Shown here piece by piece: positions 1 through 8,345 of a stretch of 12,054 nucleotides of DNA; within the stretch, counting starts at the first letter, position 1; each line of letters begins with the position of its first letter. This DNA is from Saccoglossus kowalevskii (Eukaryota > Hemichordata > Enteropneusta > Harrimaniidae): assembly GCF_000003605.2 (NCBI RefSeq), contig NW_003129366.1:44345-56398 (forward strand), given 5' to 3'. A program made the translations under genes and the position numbers. The notes below the pieces were generated by a model, which worked only from the letters and a program-made list of their open reading frames with translations, did not search any database and was not told where the DNA came from.

Positions 1-107
1 TTTTTACATAGGATAGTGTATTCATAAGTAATAATTAGTTTTTACATAGGATAGTGTATTCATAAGTAATAATTAGTTTTTACATAGGATAGTGTATACA
101 TAAGTAA
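1..107. repeat. 38-bp tandem repeat, about 2.8 copies, cut by the left edge
   Basis: The unit begins TTTTTACATAGGATAGTG and restarts at 1, 39 and 77, a strict 38-base period. Copies one and two are identical over their whole length; the third changes ATTCATAAG to ATACATAAG and then ends. The array may extend to the left of the window. Confidence 0.95.
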
Positions 108-487
108 CTACGTGTAAAATATAACACGTATTCTTGGATATGTAGGAATGTGGAGGTTTACCTTGGAAGTGACTGGTAACAAGTATTTACAGCTCTGCAG
201 AGATGCACAAAATCAAATATTCATTAGCTTTGATGTCTTGTCAGATTTGCATTATCAGGCATGTAAAGAGCAAAAAAACATGCTTTATGTTTAAAAGGAA
301 TGATAATTTGCTAATGTCAATTTAATAGCTCTTTAGAATTAATAGCTTTTGATACTTTCTCAATTATGCTACACAACTGTCAAATAGAAGCGCTGAAAGG
401 TTGTTAATTACAAACTCTACAGCTTTGACCTCTGAGATTTATTTTAGTTTCATTATTACATGTATATGTAAAGTATAGAAGTAAAAA
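108..487. other. AT-rich intronic sequence, nothing recognised
   Basis: No open reading frame of interest, no tandem repeat and no recognisable transposon domain is visible here. Confidence 0.5.
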
Positions 488-531
488 GGTTACCGTATTT
501 GTTATCAGCAGTGCACTTGCACTACGGTACC
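488..531. repeat. Nested inverted repeat (hairpin) next to direct repeat R1
   Basis: The outer arms are GGTTACCGT (488-496) and ACGGTACC (524-531), matching with one bulged base. The inner arms are AGTGCA (510-515) and TGCACT (518-523), separated by two bases. The structure ends about ten bases before the direct repeat that starts near 541. It may be a terminus of a mobile element or part of an insertion site. Confidence 0.6.
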
Positions 532-540
532 TTATACTAA

Positions 541-775
541 AATATGTTTGGATATTTTCAGTACTAACGCATTCCCACTGATGGTCCGGTTAGACCTAAA
601 ATACACCACGAATATTTACTTTTGAGATATAATTTTTTGTATGAGTTGGTTCTTGGATATCTAAGCTTCGTCGTCCTGTACTTCGTTTAGTAATTCTAAC
701 TTCCCAGTTTGCGTAAAAAGGGAAAGTTTCGCGATTTTGACATCGAAAATGCCTTTGCTTCATTATTTGCTGAGG
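541..775 (+). repeat. Diverged direct repeat R1 (partner at 2421-2648)
   Basis: The segment aligns with 2421-2648 in the same orientation with several small indels. Shared blocks include AGTACTAAC, CACCACGAATATT, ACTTTTGAGAT, TTGGTTCTTGGATAT, AGCTTCGTCGTCCTGTA, TTTAGTAATTC and TTATTTGCTGA. Similarity stops abruptly after TTATTTGCTGA in both copies. No coding capacity is seen. It may be a dispersed element inserted twice or the ends of one composite element. Confidence 0.85.
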
Positions 776-1618
776 AACGGCTGCTTAGGTACATTTGTGT
801 ATGTGCTCTGTAACTTACAGCACATGAACCTAAAATTGTTAGGTAATCAAACAAAAATGACATTGTACTAAAGTTCAAAAAGTACGTTCAAGGTCTTCAT
901 TTTTTTCGTAGCATAAAAATGATTTGCTCCCTCGCTTATTGTGACACCCCTAAATCAACTGATTTCCATTTCCCTCAAGAGTCAAAATGGTATGTGCCTC
1001 CATTTTACGCCACGACTGGAAAAAATCTTTTTTGCTTGCATTTGCCTTCAATTGCATTTCAGTGGCTAGCCGATAACATTTTGGTTCAAATCCACGTAGC
1101 TATCGCCAAAAAATCTTTCATTTCTTTGTCAACTAACATACCGGAAATCAAATTAGCATAACAATGCGTCTGAAGGTTGTTGCCAATTTATTCGACCGCT
1201 TTCCACACCAGTGCCACACCACATACAACTAAAACATTTAAACTTTTGTTGGGAAATTCACATGTGAATTGCCTTTTTTAAGTCCTGTACCATAAATTGC
1301 GTTTTACAGTCCCCTAAGTTTGTTCCATAGCACCGGGCACTGTATACGAAGTTCACCAAAAAAAAAACACTCAGATTTTAGAAGTTACTTTGTTTTATTG
1401 TTAGGATGTATTCTGTTGTTAAATTTATTATTTCCAACCGTTTTGCGATAGTATTTTCTAGATTGATGGCAGCATTTACAGTTCATTCAATGTTCAAAGT
1501 TGCGTTGAGATTACGTTGATACAGTGTAACAATGTATTCGCCGATGATCTCTTACCAGTGCGCAACGTAGCCAAAATAAAAAGCATGATCATTTGAACAC
1601 GGCTATAATTACAAAACT
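776..1618. other. Sequence between R1 and the 305-bp array; no recognised gene
   Basis: A plus-strand frame of 80 codons at 919-1161 is the longest here. It resembles no protein I recognise, is not followed by a good donor and is of a length expected by chance, so it is not called. It sits inside the R1-R2 interval and could be the body of a non-autonomous repeat element. Confidence 0.5.
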
Positions 1619-2300
1619 GGTAGAAGGTAATAAATTTGGGGCGAAAGTATTCAAAAATCAGTTTTTGGCTGTTGCAATGGCAGTGCTGAGCCAGGATTTT
1701 TTTCCAATTAGTGACGGTACGACTTACCTGTCAAGTATAAACAAAATCAGCCAAGCCAAAAAAATCACAGGAGTTAAAAGCCGTTGCTGATGAAAAGTTA
1801 CCTCCACTTTGAGGTCAATTTTCTCAGTAATGAAAATAGACATAAGAAAAACAAACAGTATATTTACCTACAGTCAAGCTGAGTATAATGAGCTACGTCC
1901 ATGCTTTTTAATCGTAGAAATGTAGGGTGAGATACATTTGGTGCGAATGTATTAAAAAAAATCAGTTTTTTGGCTGTTGCCATAGAAACAGTGGGCCAGA
2001 ACTTGTGTTCAGATTTTACAACCTAACTACAATGAAGGTGTGATTTGCCTGCCACTTCAAATCAGCTCAGCCAAAAAACCCACAGAAGAGTTAAAAAGCC
2101 ATTTTTGGTGAACAGTTACCCCAACTTTGGGGTCAAATTTCTCGATAATGAACAAAGATGTCAAAAATTGCTGCTATGGCAAGGGTGGGCCAAATTTTTT
2201 CCCCAGATTTTTTCCAATAACTAGGGTGAAGGTATGACCTACTAGTCAATTTTGAGCGAGATCGGCCAAGTAAAAAAAATCACAGAAGAAATAATATGTG
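1619..2300 (+). repeat. Diverged tandem array of an about 305-bp unit, about 2.5 copies
   Basis: Copy a (from 1619), copy b (from about 1923) and partial copy c (from about 2163) share an ordered set of blocks: ATCAGTTTTTGGCTGTTGC, a GGGCCAG/GAGCCAG block, CAGATTTTTTCCAATA-like T-rich sequence, ATCRGCCAAG, AAAAATCACAGAAG and GAGTTAAAAGCC. Matching landmarks are 304-318 bases apart between a and b but only 194 between b and c, so about 110 bases are missing there. Each full copy carries a small hairpin (1801-1814 and 2119-2132). A 65-codon frame at 1593-1790 is only a shadow of the repeat. Confidence 0.85.
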
Positions 2301-2314
2301 AAAACACTGGAAAT

Positions 2315-2328
2315 CACACACACACACA
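2315..2328. repeat. (CA)7 microsatellite
   Basis: Seven CA dinucleotides follow the end of the 305-bp array and precede the tandem hairpins, the same order as in the block at 5026-5844. Confidence 0.95.
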
Positions 2329-2340
2329 TACAAACCTACA

Positions 2341-2420
2341 AAAGTGATTATTAGGGCAATCCTAGCGGAGCGGATCGCCAAAAAGTGATTTTAAAGGCAA
2401 TCCTAGCAGAGCGGATCGCC
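2341..2420. repeat. Two tandem hairpin units (41-bp period)
   Basis: Each unit runs AAAGTGATT, about eight bases, then GGCAATCC, a nine-base loop (TAGCGGAGC or TAGCAGAGC) and GGATCGCC. Read on the minus strand the arms GGCGATCC and GGATTGCC pair fully with a single G-U wobble; read on the plus strand the same position is an A-C mismatch, so a folded RNA would be favoured on the minus strand. Copies start at 2341 and 2382. The second ends exactly where direct repeat R2 begins. Confidence 0.85.
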
Positions 2421-2648
2421 AATATGTTATTTAGAGTACTAACAAATTCCCATTTCCGGTCCGATTAGAATTAAAAAACACCACGAATATTCACTTTTGA
2501 GATTTTTGGTATGTGTTGGTTCTTGGATATTTCAGCTTCGTCGTCCTGTACATATGTACTTCATTTAGTAATTCAAACTTCCTTGATGATGTAAAATCGG
2601 AGAATTTCTCGATTTCGAAACCGCCTTGGCTTAATTATTTGCTGACAA
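2421..2648 (+). repeat. Diverged direct repeat R2 (partner at 541-775)
   Basis: This is the second copy of R1. Relative to R1 it lacks five bases after ACTTTTGAGAT and carries a short extra CATATGTA duplication inside GTCCTGTAC...TTCATTTAG. It begins immediately after the tandem hairpins and ends at TTATTTGCTGA. It has lost several CpG sites seen in R1, for example TTCGTTTAG to TTCATTTAG. Confidence 0.85.
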
Positions 2649-3246
2649 GTTGACAATCCCTAATAGTGCTAAATCGCCAGTTGTGAACTTTATCAGGATT
2701 CCCGAATGAAGTTACACATCATTCTAGCAAGGAAAAATATTGATTTCTGTTATATAATAAAATATGAAATAATTAATATTTCATTTTATATCTTTATTTA
2801 TTAAAATATGTACACATTAAATAACACTGACCGCGAAATACACCTTTGAGAAGTATTACTGATAGAATATTTTATATTGCAATTTCATTCAATTTGAATT
2901 AGTTGTATTGCAATGCATTAGTAATAATGTAAATATATACATTCCTTTATTTCATTGTTGAGACCGAGTTATACACTTTGTTCGGACTACAATTTATCTA
3001 TATTGGAAAACGGTTATGGGGATTATTAATTTCAATAAACAATATTTAACTATCCTTTGCAACACCAATAAGATCATAATGACGTTTATTGGTCTTTGAA
3101 ACTAGAGGCATTATCAGAGCATGGGTCTTATTTTGGAACTCCTGCCAGGATGGTATTCCCAGAATAGCGCCAGTTGTTAAAGAAACATAAAACTTTAATT
3201 CTCAACAAGGATGAAAGGACCAGTTACTGAGACAAGGCCCTACTCC
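2649..3246. other. AT-rich intronic sequence with one AT-rich inverted repeat
   Basis: The only structure seen is an imperfect palindrome: arm ATAAAATATGAAATA at 2757-2771, a five-base spacer, and arm TATTTCATTTTAT at 2777-2789 (two bases missing). No coding region is recognised. Confidence 0.6.
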
Positions 3247-3310
3247 CCGCGAAACCCTACAGATACGAAACCCACTTACCGCGAAACTCACTCACCGCGA
3301 AGCTACTAGT
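3247..3310 (+). repeat. 16-bp tandem repeat, four copies
   Basis: Units start at 3247, 3263, 3279 and 3295 with the core CCGCGAAACYCACT. Units one, three and four keep CCGCGAA; unit two has ATACGAA. The spacing is exactly 16 bases throughout. The array stands out by its CpG content in AT-rich surroundings. Confidence 0.85.
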
Positions 3311-3377
3311 ATAAAATGTCAAATAAAAGATGTGCATTTTTTCTAGAAACAGTTATGTCTGTAAAGATTGCACCAGG

Positions 3378-3655
3378 ATAACACTGATAGCAGTGGTTGT
3401 TGCTTAGGACTCATGATCAATAGACCCAAGTTCAAATCCTACCTAAGGATGAACAGACAAAGGATTGACACCTTGCCCAGGGTTAGTGTGGGACACAGAC
3501 TCAATGGGAAGGCCAAATACACTGGCTGAGATTTATTCACTAACGAAAGCAACTTTGGAGGAACCTTGGTCTGCAGGTGCTTGTGTTCAATCAGCCCTGG
3601 TTGACACTGGGACAGCGCATTGAAGATTGCACTCGATAATCAATTAATCAATTTC
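3378..3655 (+). mobile_element. tRNA-derived SINE, full length or nearly so, degenerate
   Basis: The head resembles a tRNA gene with RNA polymerase III internal promoter elements: an A-box-like TAGCAGTGGTTG at 3388-3399 and a B-box GTTCAAATCC at 3430-3439, about 42 bases apart. The T arm and acceptor stem do not pair well, so this is not a working tRNA gene. A non-tRNA body of about 200 bases follows, and the element ends in a short-repeat tail TAATCAATTAATCAATTT at 3638-3655, as SINEs that borrow LINE 3' ends often do. Orientation is plus, opposite to the myosin gene. I cannot name the SINE family. Confidence 0.7.
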
Positions 3656-4087
3656 TGTTCATACCACTACCAGTGATTTTTCACCTGACCATATATTTCT
3701 GTCTTTATAAATATACCATACTATAAATATAAATTTGTTAAAACATAGCAGCATATTTCAAGTTTAACAACGTACACAGGTCAATTCAACAGCCCAAGCT
3801 GTCTGAAAACACATAGTGTAAGTACAAACTTTAAAATAACATGAACACAAATTTTAATGCCAATGTACAACGAATAGTCGTTAGTGATGAGCTCCACTAT
3901 AATTAAGCCTCTTAACATCAGTATAATGCTTTCATATAGATCTGTTTTTAAACTGGCCAAACTATTACATAATAGTTATGCTGGTGCTGGAATCTTCAAG
4001 AAAGCTTAATTGTCATGTATTTGCGTGGGTGTAACATCTGTTTTTATTTTGTAAAAAGACACAAAATCATGTGAACACGACAAGAGG
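3656..4087. other. AT-rich intronic sequence, nothing recognised
   Basis: No repeat, transposon domain or exon-like frame is visible between the SINE and the 17-bp minisatellite. Confidence 0.5.
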
Positions 4088-4258
4088 CATGTGTTTCTAT
4101 TAGAGAGATGTGTTTCTATTAGAGATGTGTTTCTATTAGAGAGATGTGTTTCTATTAGAGATGTGTTTCTATTAGAGATGTGTTTCTATTAGAGATGTGT
4201 TTCTATTCGAGATGTGTTTCTATTAGAGATGTGTTTCTATTAAAGATGGGCTTCTACA
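4088..4258. repeat. 17-bp minisatellite, ten copies
   Basis: The unit is ATGTGTTTCTATTAGAG. The core TGTGTTTCTATT starts at 4090, 4109, 4126, 4145, 4162, 4179, 4196, 4213 and 4230, with a decayed tenth copy at 4247. Spacing is 17 bases except for two 19-base units that carry an extra GA. Copies are nearly identical, which suggests recent expansion. There are no spacers, so it is not a CRISPR array. Confidence 0.95.
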
Positions 4259-5025
4259 ATGTATAGAGCAAATATGGTCAGGATTTAATTTAACACTTCA
4301 GAGGAAGTATTGGAAATTACCCACATAACAATAATGGACAGATAATTACCTGTGTAATTAGTTTTCACACAAACTTATAAATAACCACAGAATCTGTCCT
4401 TTCTGTTAAAATTTCAGGAAATTAAAAAAATATTTCATCACCAATTTACCGGGAAACCTTGAACTTTGCATTAGAATAAGGAAATTAGAATACACATCCC
4501 AGTACTATTTATCCTGGGTTGACAATACTTGAATTTGAATCGCTTTACAATAGGACAATAAGTGAGAAGATCCGACAAGGAACCTCTCTGGACAACAGAC
4601 ATATATTGAAAGTAAAGAAAGCTCAGTCTGTGTAGGTCTTTGTACAGTTCTGATTCACTGCCATATTTCACAGGGCTTTAGTGAAAAAGATAATAAATGG
4701 GCTGTGAAACCACTGAGATGATTTCCTGTGTATAATGGCAGTGACTAAAGCCAGTAATTTAGAATTGTTGTGACCCTCTGACTAGTTGTAATTGTCACAG
4801 CCTTTTTATTTTTTGTACAACTACAAATAGAATTATCCACAAAACATGAAGAATGAATTGAATAACAGAAATGAAGGGAAACAAGCCATGCATGGCACAG
4901 TCCCTGTTAGTTATCAAATTTAAGATATATAGTTTTAAGTATAGTAATATAGCTGGAATATAACCATGTCAGGAATAAAATTATGATGATTGTTTAACAA
5001 TAAAATGATTGACATTTGTACCTGA
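4259..5025. other. AT-rich intronic sequence, no gene supported
   Basis: A minus-strand frame at 4471-4671 can be dressed as an exon: a TTTTTCACTAAAG acceptor-like site lies upstream and a GTAAAG donor-like site inside. The peptide matches no myosin IX segment or other protein I know, so it is left uncalled. Confidence 0.5.
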
Positions 5026-5768
5026 GCGTCAAACAAGTACTTGTCCATATTGGGAGATATTGCTCTGGAACAGCATTCATTAAAACAAAATCAGCCAATT
5101 TGAATAATGTATATATCTATAACATGATATATAACGAATATATACAATTTTAATATAATCAGTCAAAGCATGTTAGAGATACAGCTCTAGAAGCCCAATA
5201 ATTAAAACAAAATAGCCGCCAGTCAGCCATTTTGAATCCGATCTGAAAAATAAAATGATGTGCATCAGGAACCCGTAATGTCTAATGTACATAATGTATG
5301 TACTAAGTTTGAACAAAATCCATCCATAAATGCCAGAAATGCTTGATATTTGATGATTTTTTTAGCACAAAAATGGCCACCATTCGGCCATTTTGAATAC
5401 CGATAGAATCATCAAACCAATATATCGGTATATCTATGACATGATGTATAATGAATATTAAAAATTTGAACATAATCAGTCAAAGCAAGTCAGAGATATG
5501 GGTCTAGAAGCCCATTCATTAAAACAAAATGGCCGCCAATCAGCCATTTTGAATCCGATCTGAAAAATAAAATTGTTTGCATCAAGGTCCCATAATCTCT
5601 AATGTATATACCAAGAAATGCTTGATTTTGATGATTTTTTAGCACAAAAATGGCCGACATTCGGCCATCTTGAATCGTAAAACAAATTGATGTGCATATG
5701 TATAATATCATGTATGATGTATGTGTGAAGTTTGATCACAATTCGTCCAGGCATTTCTAAGATACAGG
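5026..5768 (+). repeat. Array of palindromic units in about 300-bp dimers, about 2.4 copies
   Basis: The recurring mark is GCCATTTTGAAT, at 5226, 5387, 5543 and (with one change) 5664, plus a weaker first copy near 5093. Neighbouring marks are 121-161 bases apart, but alternate units are the true match: 5226 to 5543 is 317 bases with shared flanks ATTAAAACAAAAT and CCGATCTGAAAAATAAAAT, and 5093 to 5387 is about 294. Each mark is the right arm of a palindrome such as AAAATGGCC-7 bases-GGCCATTTT at 5372-5396. The last dimer has lost about 40 bases. Minus-strand frames of 66-73 codons here are shadows of the repeat. Confidence 0.9.
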
Positions 5769-5772
5769 TTCG

Positions 5773-5799
5773 GACACACACACATGCACACACGCACAA
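5773..5799. repeat. Imperfect CA-rich microsatellite
   Basis: A run of CA dinucleotides broken by ATG and ACG lies between the palindromic array and the terminal hairpin. Confidence 0.8.
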
Positions 5800-5812
5800 G
5801 GGTCAAAACATA

Positions 5813-5844
5813 AGTCCCCGTTTTTCGGACTGTGAACGAGGACT
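5813..5844. repeat. Terminal hairpin of the 5026-5844 repeat block
   Basis: Arms AGTCCCCG (5813-5820) and CGAGGACT (5837-5844) pair over eight positions with one exception. On the minus strand that exception is a G-U wobble, as in the hairpins at 2341-2420. TAATAATC follows directly. The position at the edge of the repeat block suggests an element terminus. Confidence 0.65.
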
Positions 5845-6117
5845 AATAATCTAAATACAACATGGTGGAGACCCTGAGGGGAGAGCAGGCTTAAATGTAA
5901 CTATATACACTATACACTGAATATATATTGAAGGATAGTGTTGTTTGTCTTGCTGGTACGGAGAAGAACTCATTAACAGACAGGATGTCTACACCAGAGA
6001 GAGAAGAGATATGCAGACCAAGTTTGCATTCCAATGCACATTAATTTCAGTCAATTATTTCATCAGCATTTCAACATGTAAGGACATTTCTAAAGAGTGA
6101 ATGTAAAACCCTGACTG

Positions 6118-6875
6118 TGGATAATGGAGAGGTTAGGAGCAGAATAAGAGAATTATGGAGAAGTCAAGAATGGACCATTGAGAATTATGGAGAAGTTAAG
6201 GGTGGACCATTGAGAATTATGGAGAAGTTAAGGGTGGACCATTGAGAATTATGGAGAAGTTAAGGGTGGACCATTGAGAATTATGGAGAAGTTAAGGGTG
6301 GACCGTTGAGAATTATGGAGAAGTTAAGGGTGGACCATTGAGAATTATGGAGAAGTTAAGGGTGGACCACTGAGAATTATGAAGAGGTTAGGGGCGGGCC
6401 ATTGAGAATTATGGACAAGTTAGGGGTGGACCATTGAGAATTATGAAGAGGTTAGGGGCGGGCAATTGAGAATTATGAAGAAGTTAAGGGGTGGACCACT
6501 GAGAATTATTAAGAGGTTAAGGGTGACCATTGAGAATTATGGAGAAGTTAGGGGTGGACTATTGCGAATTATTAAGAGGTCAAAGGCGACCATTGAGAAT
6601 TATGGACAAGTTAGGGGTGGACTATTGAGAATTATAGAGAAGTTAAGGGTAGACCAGTCAGAATTATGGAGAGGTTAAGGGTGGACCATTGAGAATTATG
6701 GAGAGGGTAAGGGTGGACCATTGAGAATTGTGGAGAGGTTAGGGGCGGGCTATTGGTAATTATGGAGAAGTTAAGGGTAGACCAGTCAGAATTATGGAGA
6801 GGTTAAGGGTGGACCATTGAGAATTGTGGAGAGGTTAGAATGGAACCACTGGTAATTTTAGAGAGGTTAAATTAG
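6118..6875 (+). repeat. 32-bp minisatellite, about 24 copies
   Basis: The consensus is GAGAATTATGGAGAAGT followed by TAAGGGTGGACCATT. The AATTAT mark recurs from 6151 to 6854 every 32 bases, with one 33-base unit and a few 31-base units. Units from 6183 to 6374 are nearly identical, while those to the right are mixed variants (GGGGCGGGCC, GGACAAGTTAGG, AGACCAGTCA). The plus strand is purine-rich and about five times richer in G than C. A 70-codon frame at 6466-6678 is only repeat read-through: 32 is not a multiple of three, so the frame changes at every unit. Confidence 0.97.
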
Positions 6876-7459
6876 ATGAGATTTTAATTAACAACATCAA
6901 CCACATTAGGTAGAGTCTCAATGATGGAGCTAACCAAGATGTGATTGGTTGATCTTGGAAAATTAATTTATTTAAGTTATCAATTCAGTGGCATCGAATT
7001 ATTTGTGGGTTTATGAAAATCAAGTGCAGGTCAGTTAGTGTCATAGTGCCCTAATTTGGTTTCTGGAGGTAACTTTATACTCTTTCTGTGTTTCCCATTC
7101 TAAACCTCATGTATATATGTCACTCAGTTTGTACAGGTGCTCCACTTGGAAAGACAGAACTAATTTTTTGCTCAAGTAAATTTCACTAACACTAACAAAT
7201 AAAATTTATCTAAATTAAATTTTTATGATGGTAATTTTTTTGGAGAAATTCTCTCAACAAATAAAAAAAGTGTTTTAAATTAAATCAACTGAGAATTGTC
7301 TCTTCAAACCACATTTGGATAAACGATTATAACACAAAAATGTATCATTACTAATAAATAAATTATTAAACCACCCAGCAACACAGAGTCACATAGACCC
7401 TAACAGATTAATAAAGTTAATAATTAAATCTAAATATCTCAATTAGACATAGTGACAAT
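6876..7459. other. AT-rich intronic sequence, nothing recognised
   Basis: A small hairpin (CCAAGAT 6934-6940 with ATCTTGG further on) and many TTAAAT-type runs are all that is visible. No exon-like frame is seen. Confidence 0.5.
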
Positions 7460-7735
7460 GTTAGACAACATAAACAATTGGAGTCCTACGTCAATAGTGA
7501 AACATTCAATATGCCAAATTACAGCACACACATATCAGAACTTGAACTTCATGAGTTCATAAAGGCCATTGAATTTGCCTAGGTGCCTTGGTGATATTCC
7601 CGATGTTATTCTCATGTGCCTTGAAATGAGACCCTTACAATTCAAAAGTTTATGACCTTGATACATGTGCTACAAAGTAAACACTTTGACAGGCTGTGAT
7701 TGGAATTGAGTGCATCAATAACACATCAAAGGTTT
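7460..7735 (+). pseudogene. Decayed LINE reverse-transcriptase fragment
   Basis: Translating across one frameshift and several stops gives short blocks in the order typical of the start of a non-LTR retrotransposon reverse transcriptase. ISELELHEFIKAI (frame starting at 7511, stop at 7580) matches the usual (I/S)xxEVxxAI helix. GDIPDVIL (from 7590, shifted by one base) matches the GxDxIPxxxL motif. CYKVNTL and a tryptophan (about 7668-7703) match the LFxxCxxxGxxPxxW stretch. The glycine-rich link between the first two blocks is missing, and nothing later (no catalytic YADD-like motif) is seen. It cannot make a protein. Assignment rests on motif order, not a search; chance similarity is possible. 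Confidence 0.45.
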
Positions 7736-8345
7736 TGTTAGTTTCATACCATACGAAAAAATGTAATGTACATGAAGGATGAATGAATGGCTCCCCCTCA
7801 GTAAAAAAACATCAATTTTTCACAAATAATGTAATCTCATGAGTGAACAGTTATTAAAGTTATAAAGCTTTTTGAAAATGTAGGCTACCTGTTCAGTATG
7901 TTATTGAGAAAAAACTAAAATATATTTTCCCTCTTTATTACTGTACATGCATTACAATAAAAACATGTCTAGAACACATGACCCAGGTGACCTTTGTGAT
8001 AACAGCCATCTCTGTCAAGGCCTGATGAATCTGTCATGCATAATTAGCACTTACAAGTAATAGCAAATTGACAGAATAAAATATTGGAGTTTTAAATCTG
8101 ATACTTCCTCAAATATCTCTCTTATCAACTCAATCGTGACACGTAGAACTAAAAATAGATATATATGAAACAAACAGATCTAATGAGGAAATTGAAAACA
8201 TGTTTTTTTAAATATTGATCATTGTGTGGTTTATTCGATACAAAGCCAAAATCATATTCAAAAACCTTCATTTCATAATAATTCAGGTGATTTACATCTT
8301 GAAGTTAATAGTTAAGAGCTAAGAAAGATATAAAAATGTCTTGTA
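7736..8345. other. AT-rich intronic sequence next to the donor, nothing recognised
   Basis: No repeat, conserved motif or additional myosin exon is visible here. Confidence 0.5.

Noticed and set aside
919-1161. 80-codon plus-strand open frame
   Set aside because: The peptide matches nothing I know, has no exon signals and is of chance length in AT-rich DNA.
2329-2379. Helitron 3' end (hairpin followed by CTAAT on the minus strand)
   Set aside because: The hairpin touches CTAAT directly instead of lying several bases away, it occurs twice in tandem, and no matching 5' TC end was found.
541-2648. LTR retrotransposon with R1 and R2 as LTRs
   Set aside because: No TG...CA ends, primer-binding site, polypurine tract or gag/pol remnant was seen, and the interval holds a tandem array instead.
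3378-3450. Functional tRNA gene
   Set aside because: A and B boxes are present, but acceptor and T stems do not pair; a SINE body and tail follow.
4471-4671. Minus-strand frame that could be a myosin IX or nested-gene exon
   Set aside because: Acceptor- and donor-like sites exist, but the peptide does not resemble the myosin segment expected next or any recognised protein.
6466-6678. 70-codon repetitive protein in the minisatellite
   Set aside because: The 32-bp unit shifts frame each copy, indels are not frame-preserving, and the frame covers only part of the array.
4088-6875. CRISPR-like arrays (17-bp and 32-bp repeats)
   Set aside because: Units are head to tail with no unique spacers, and the context is eukaryotic.
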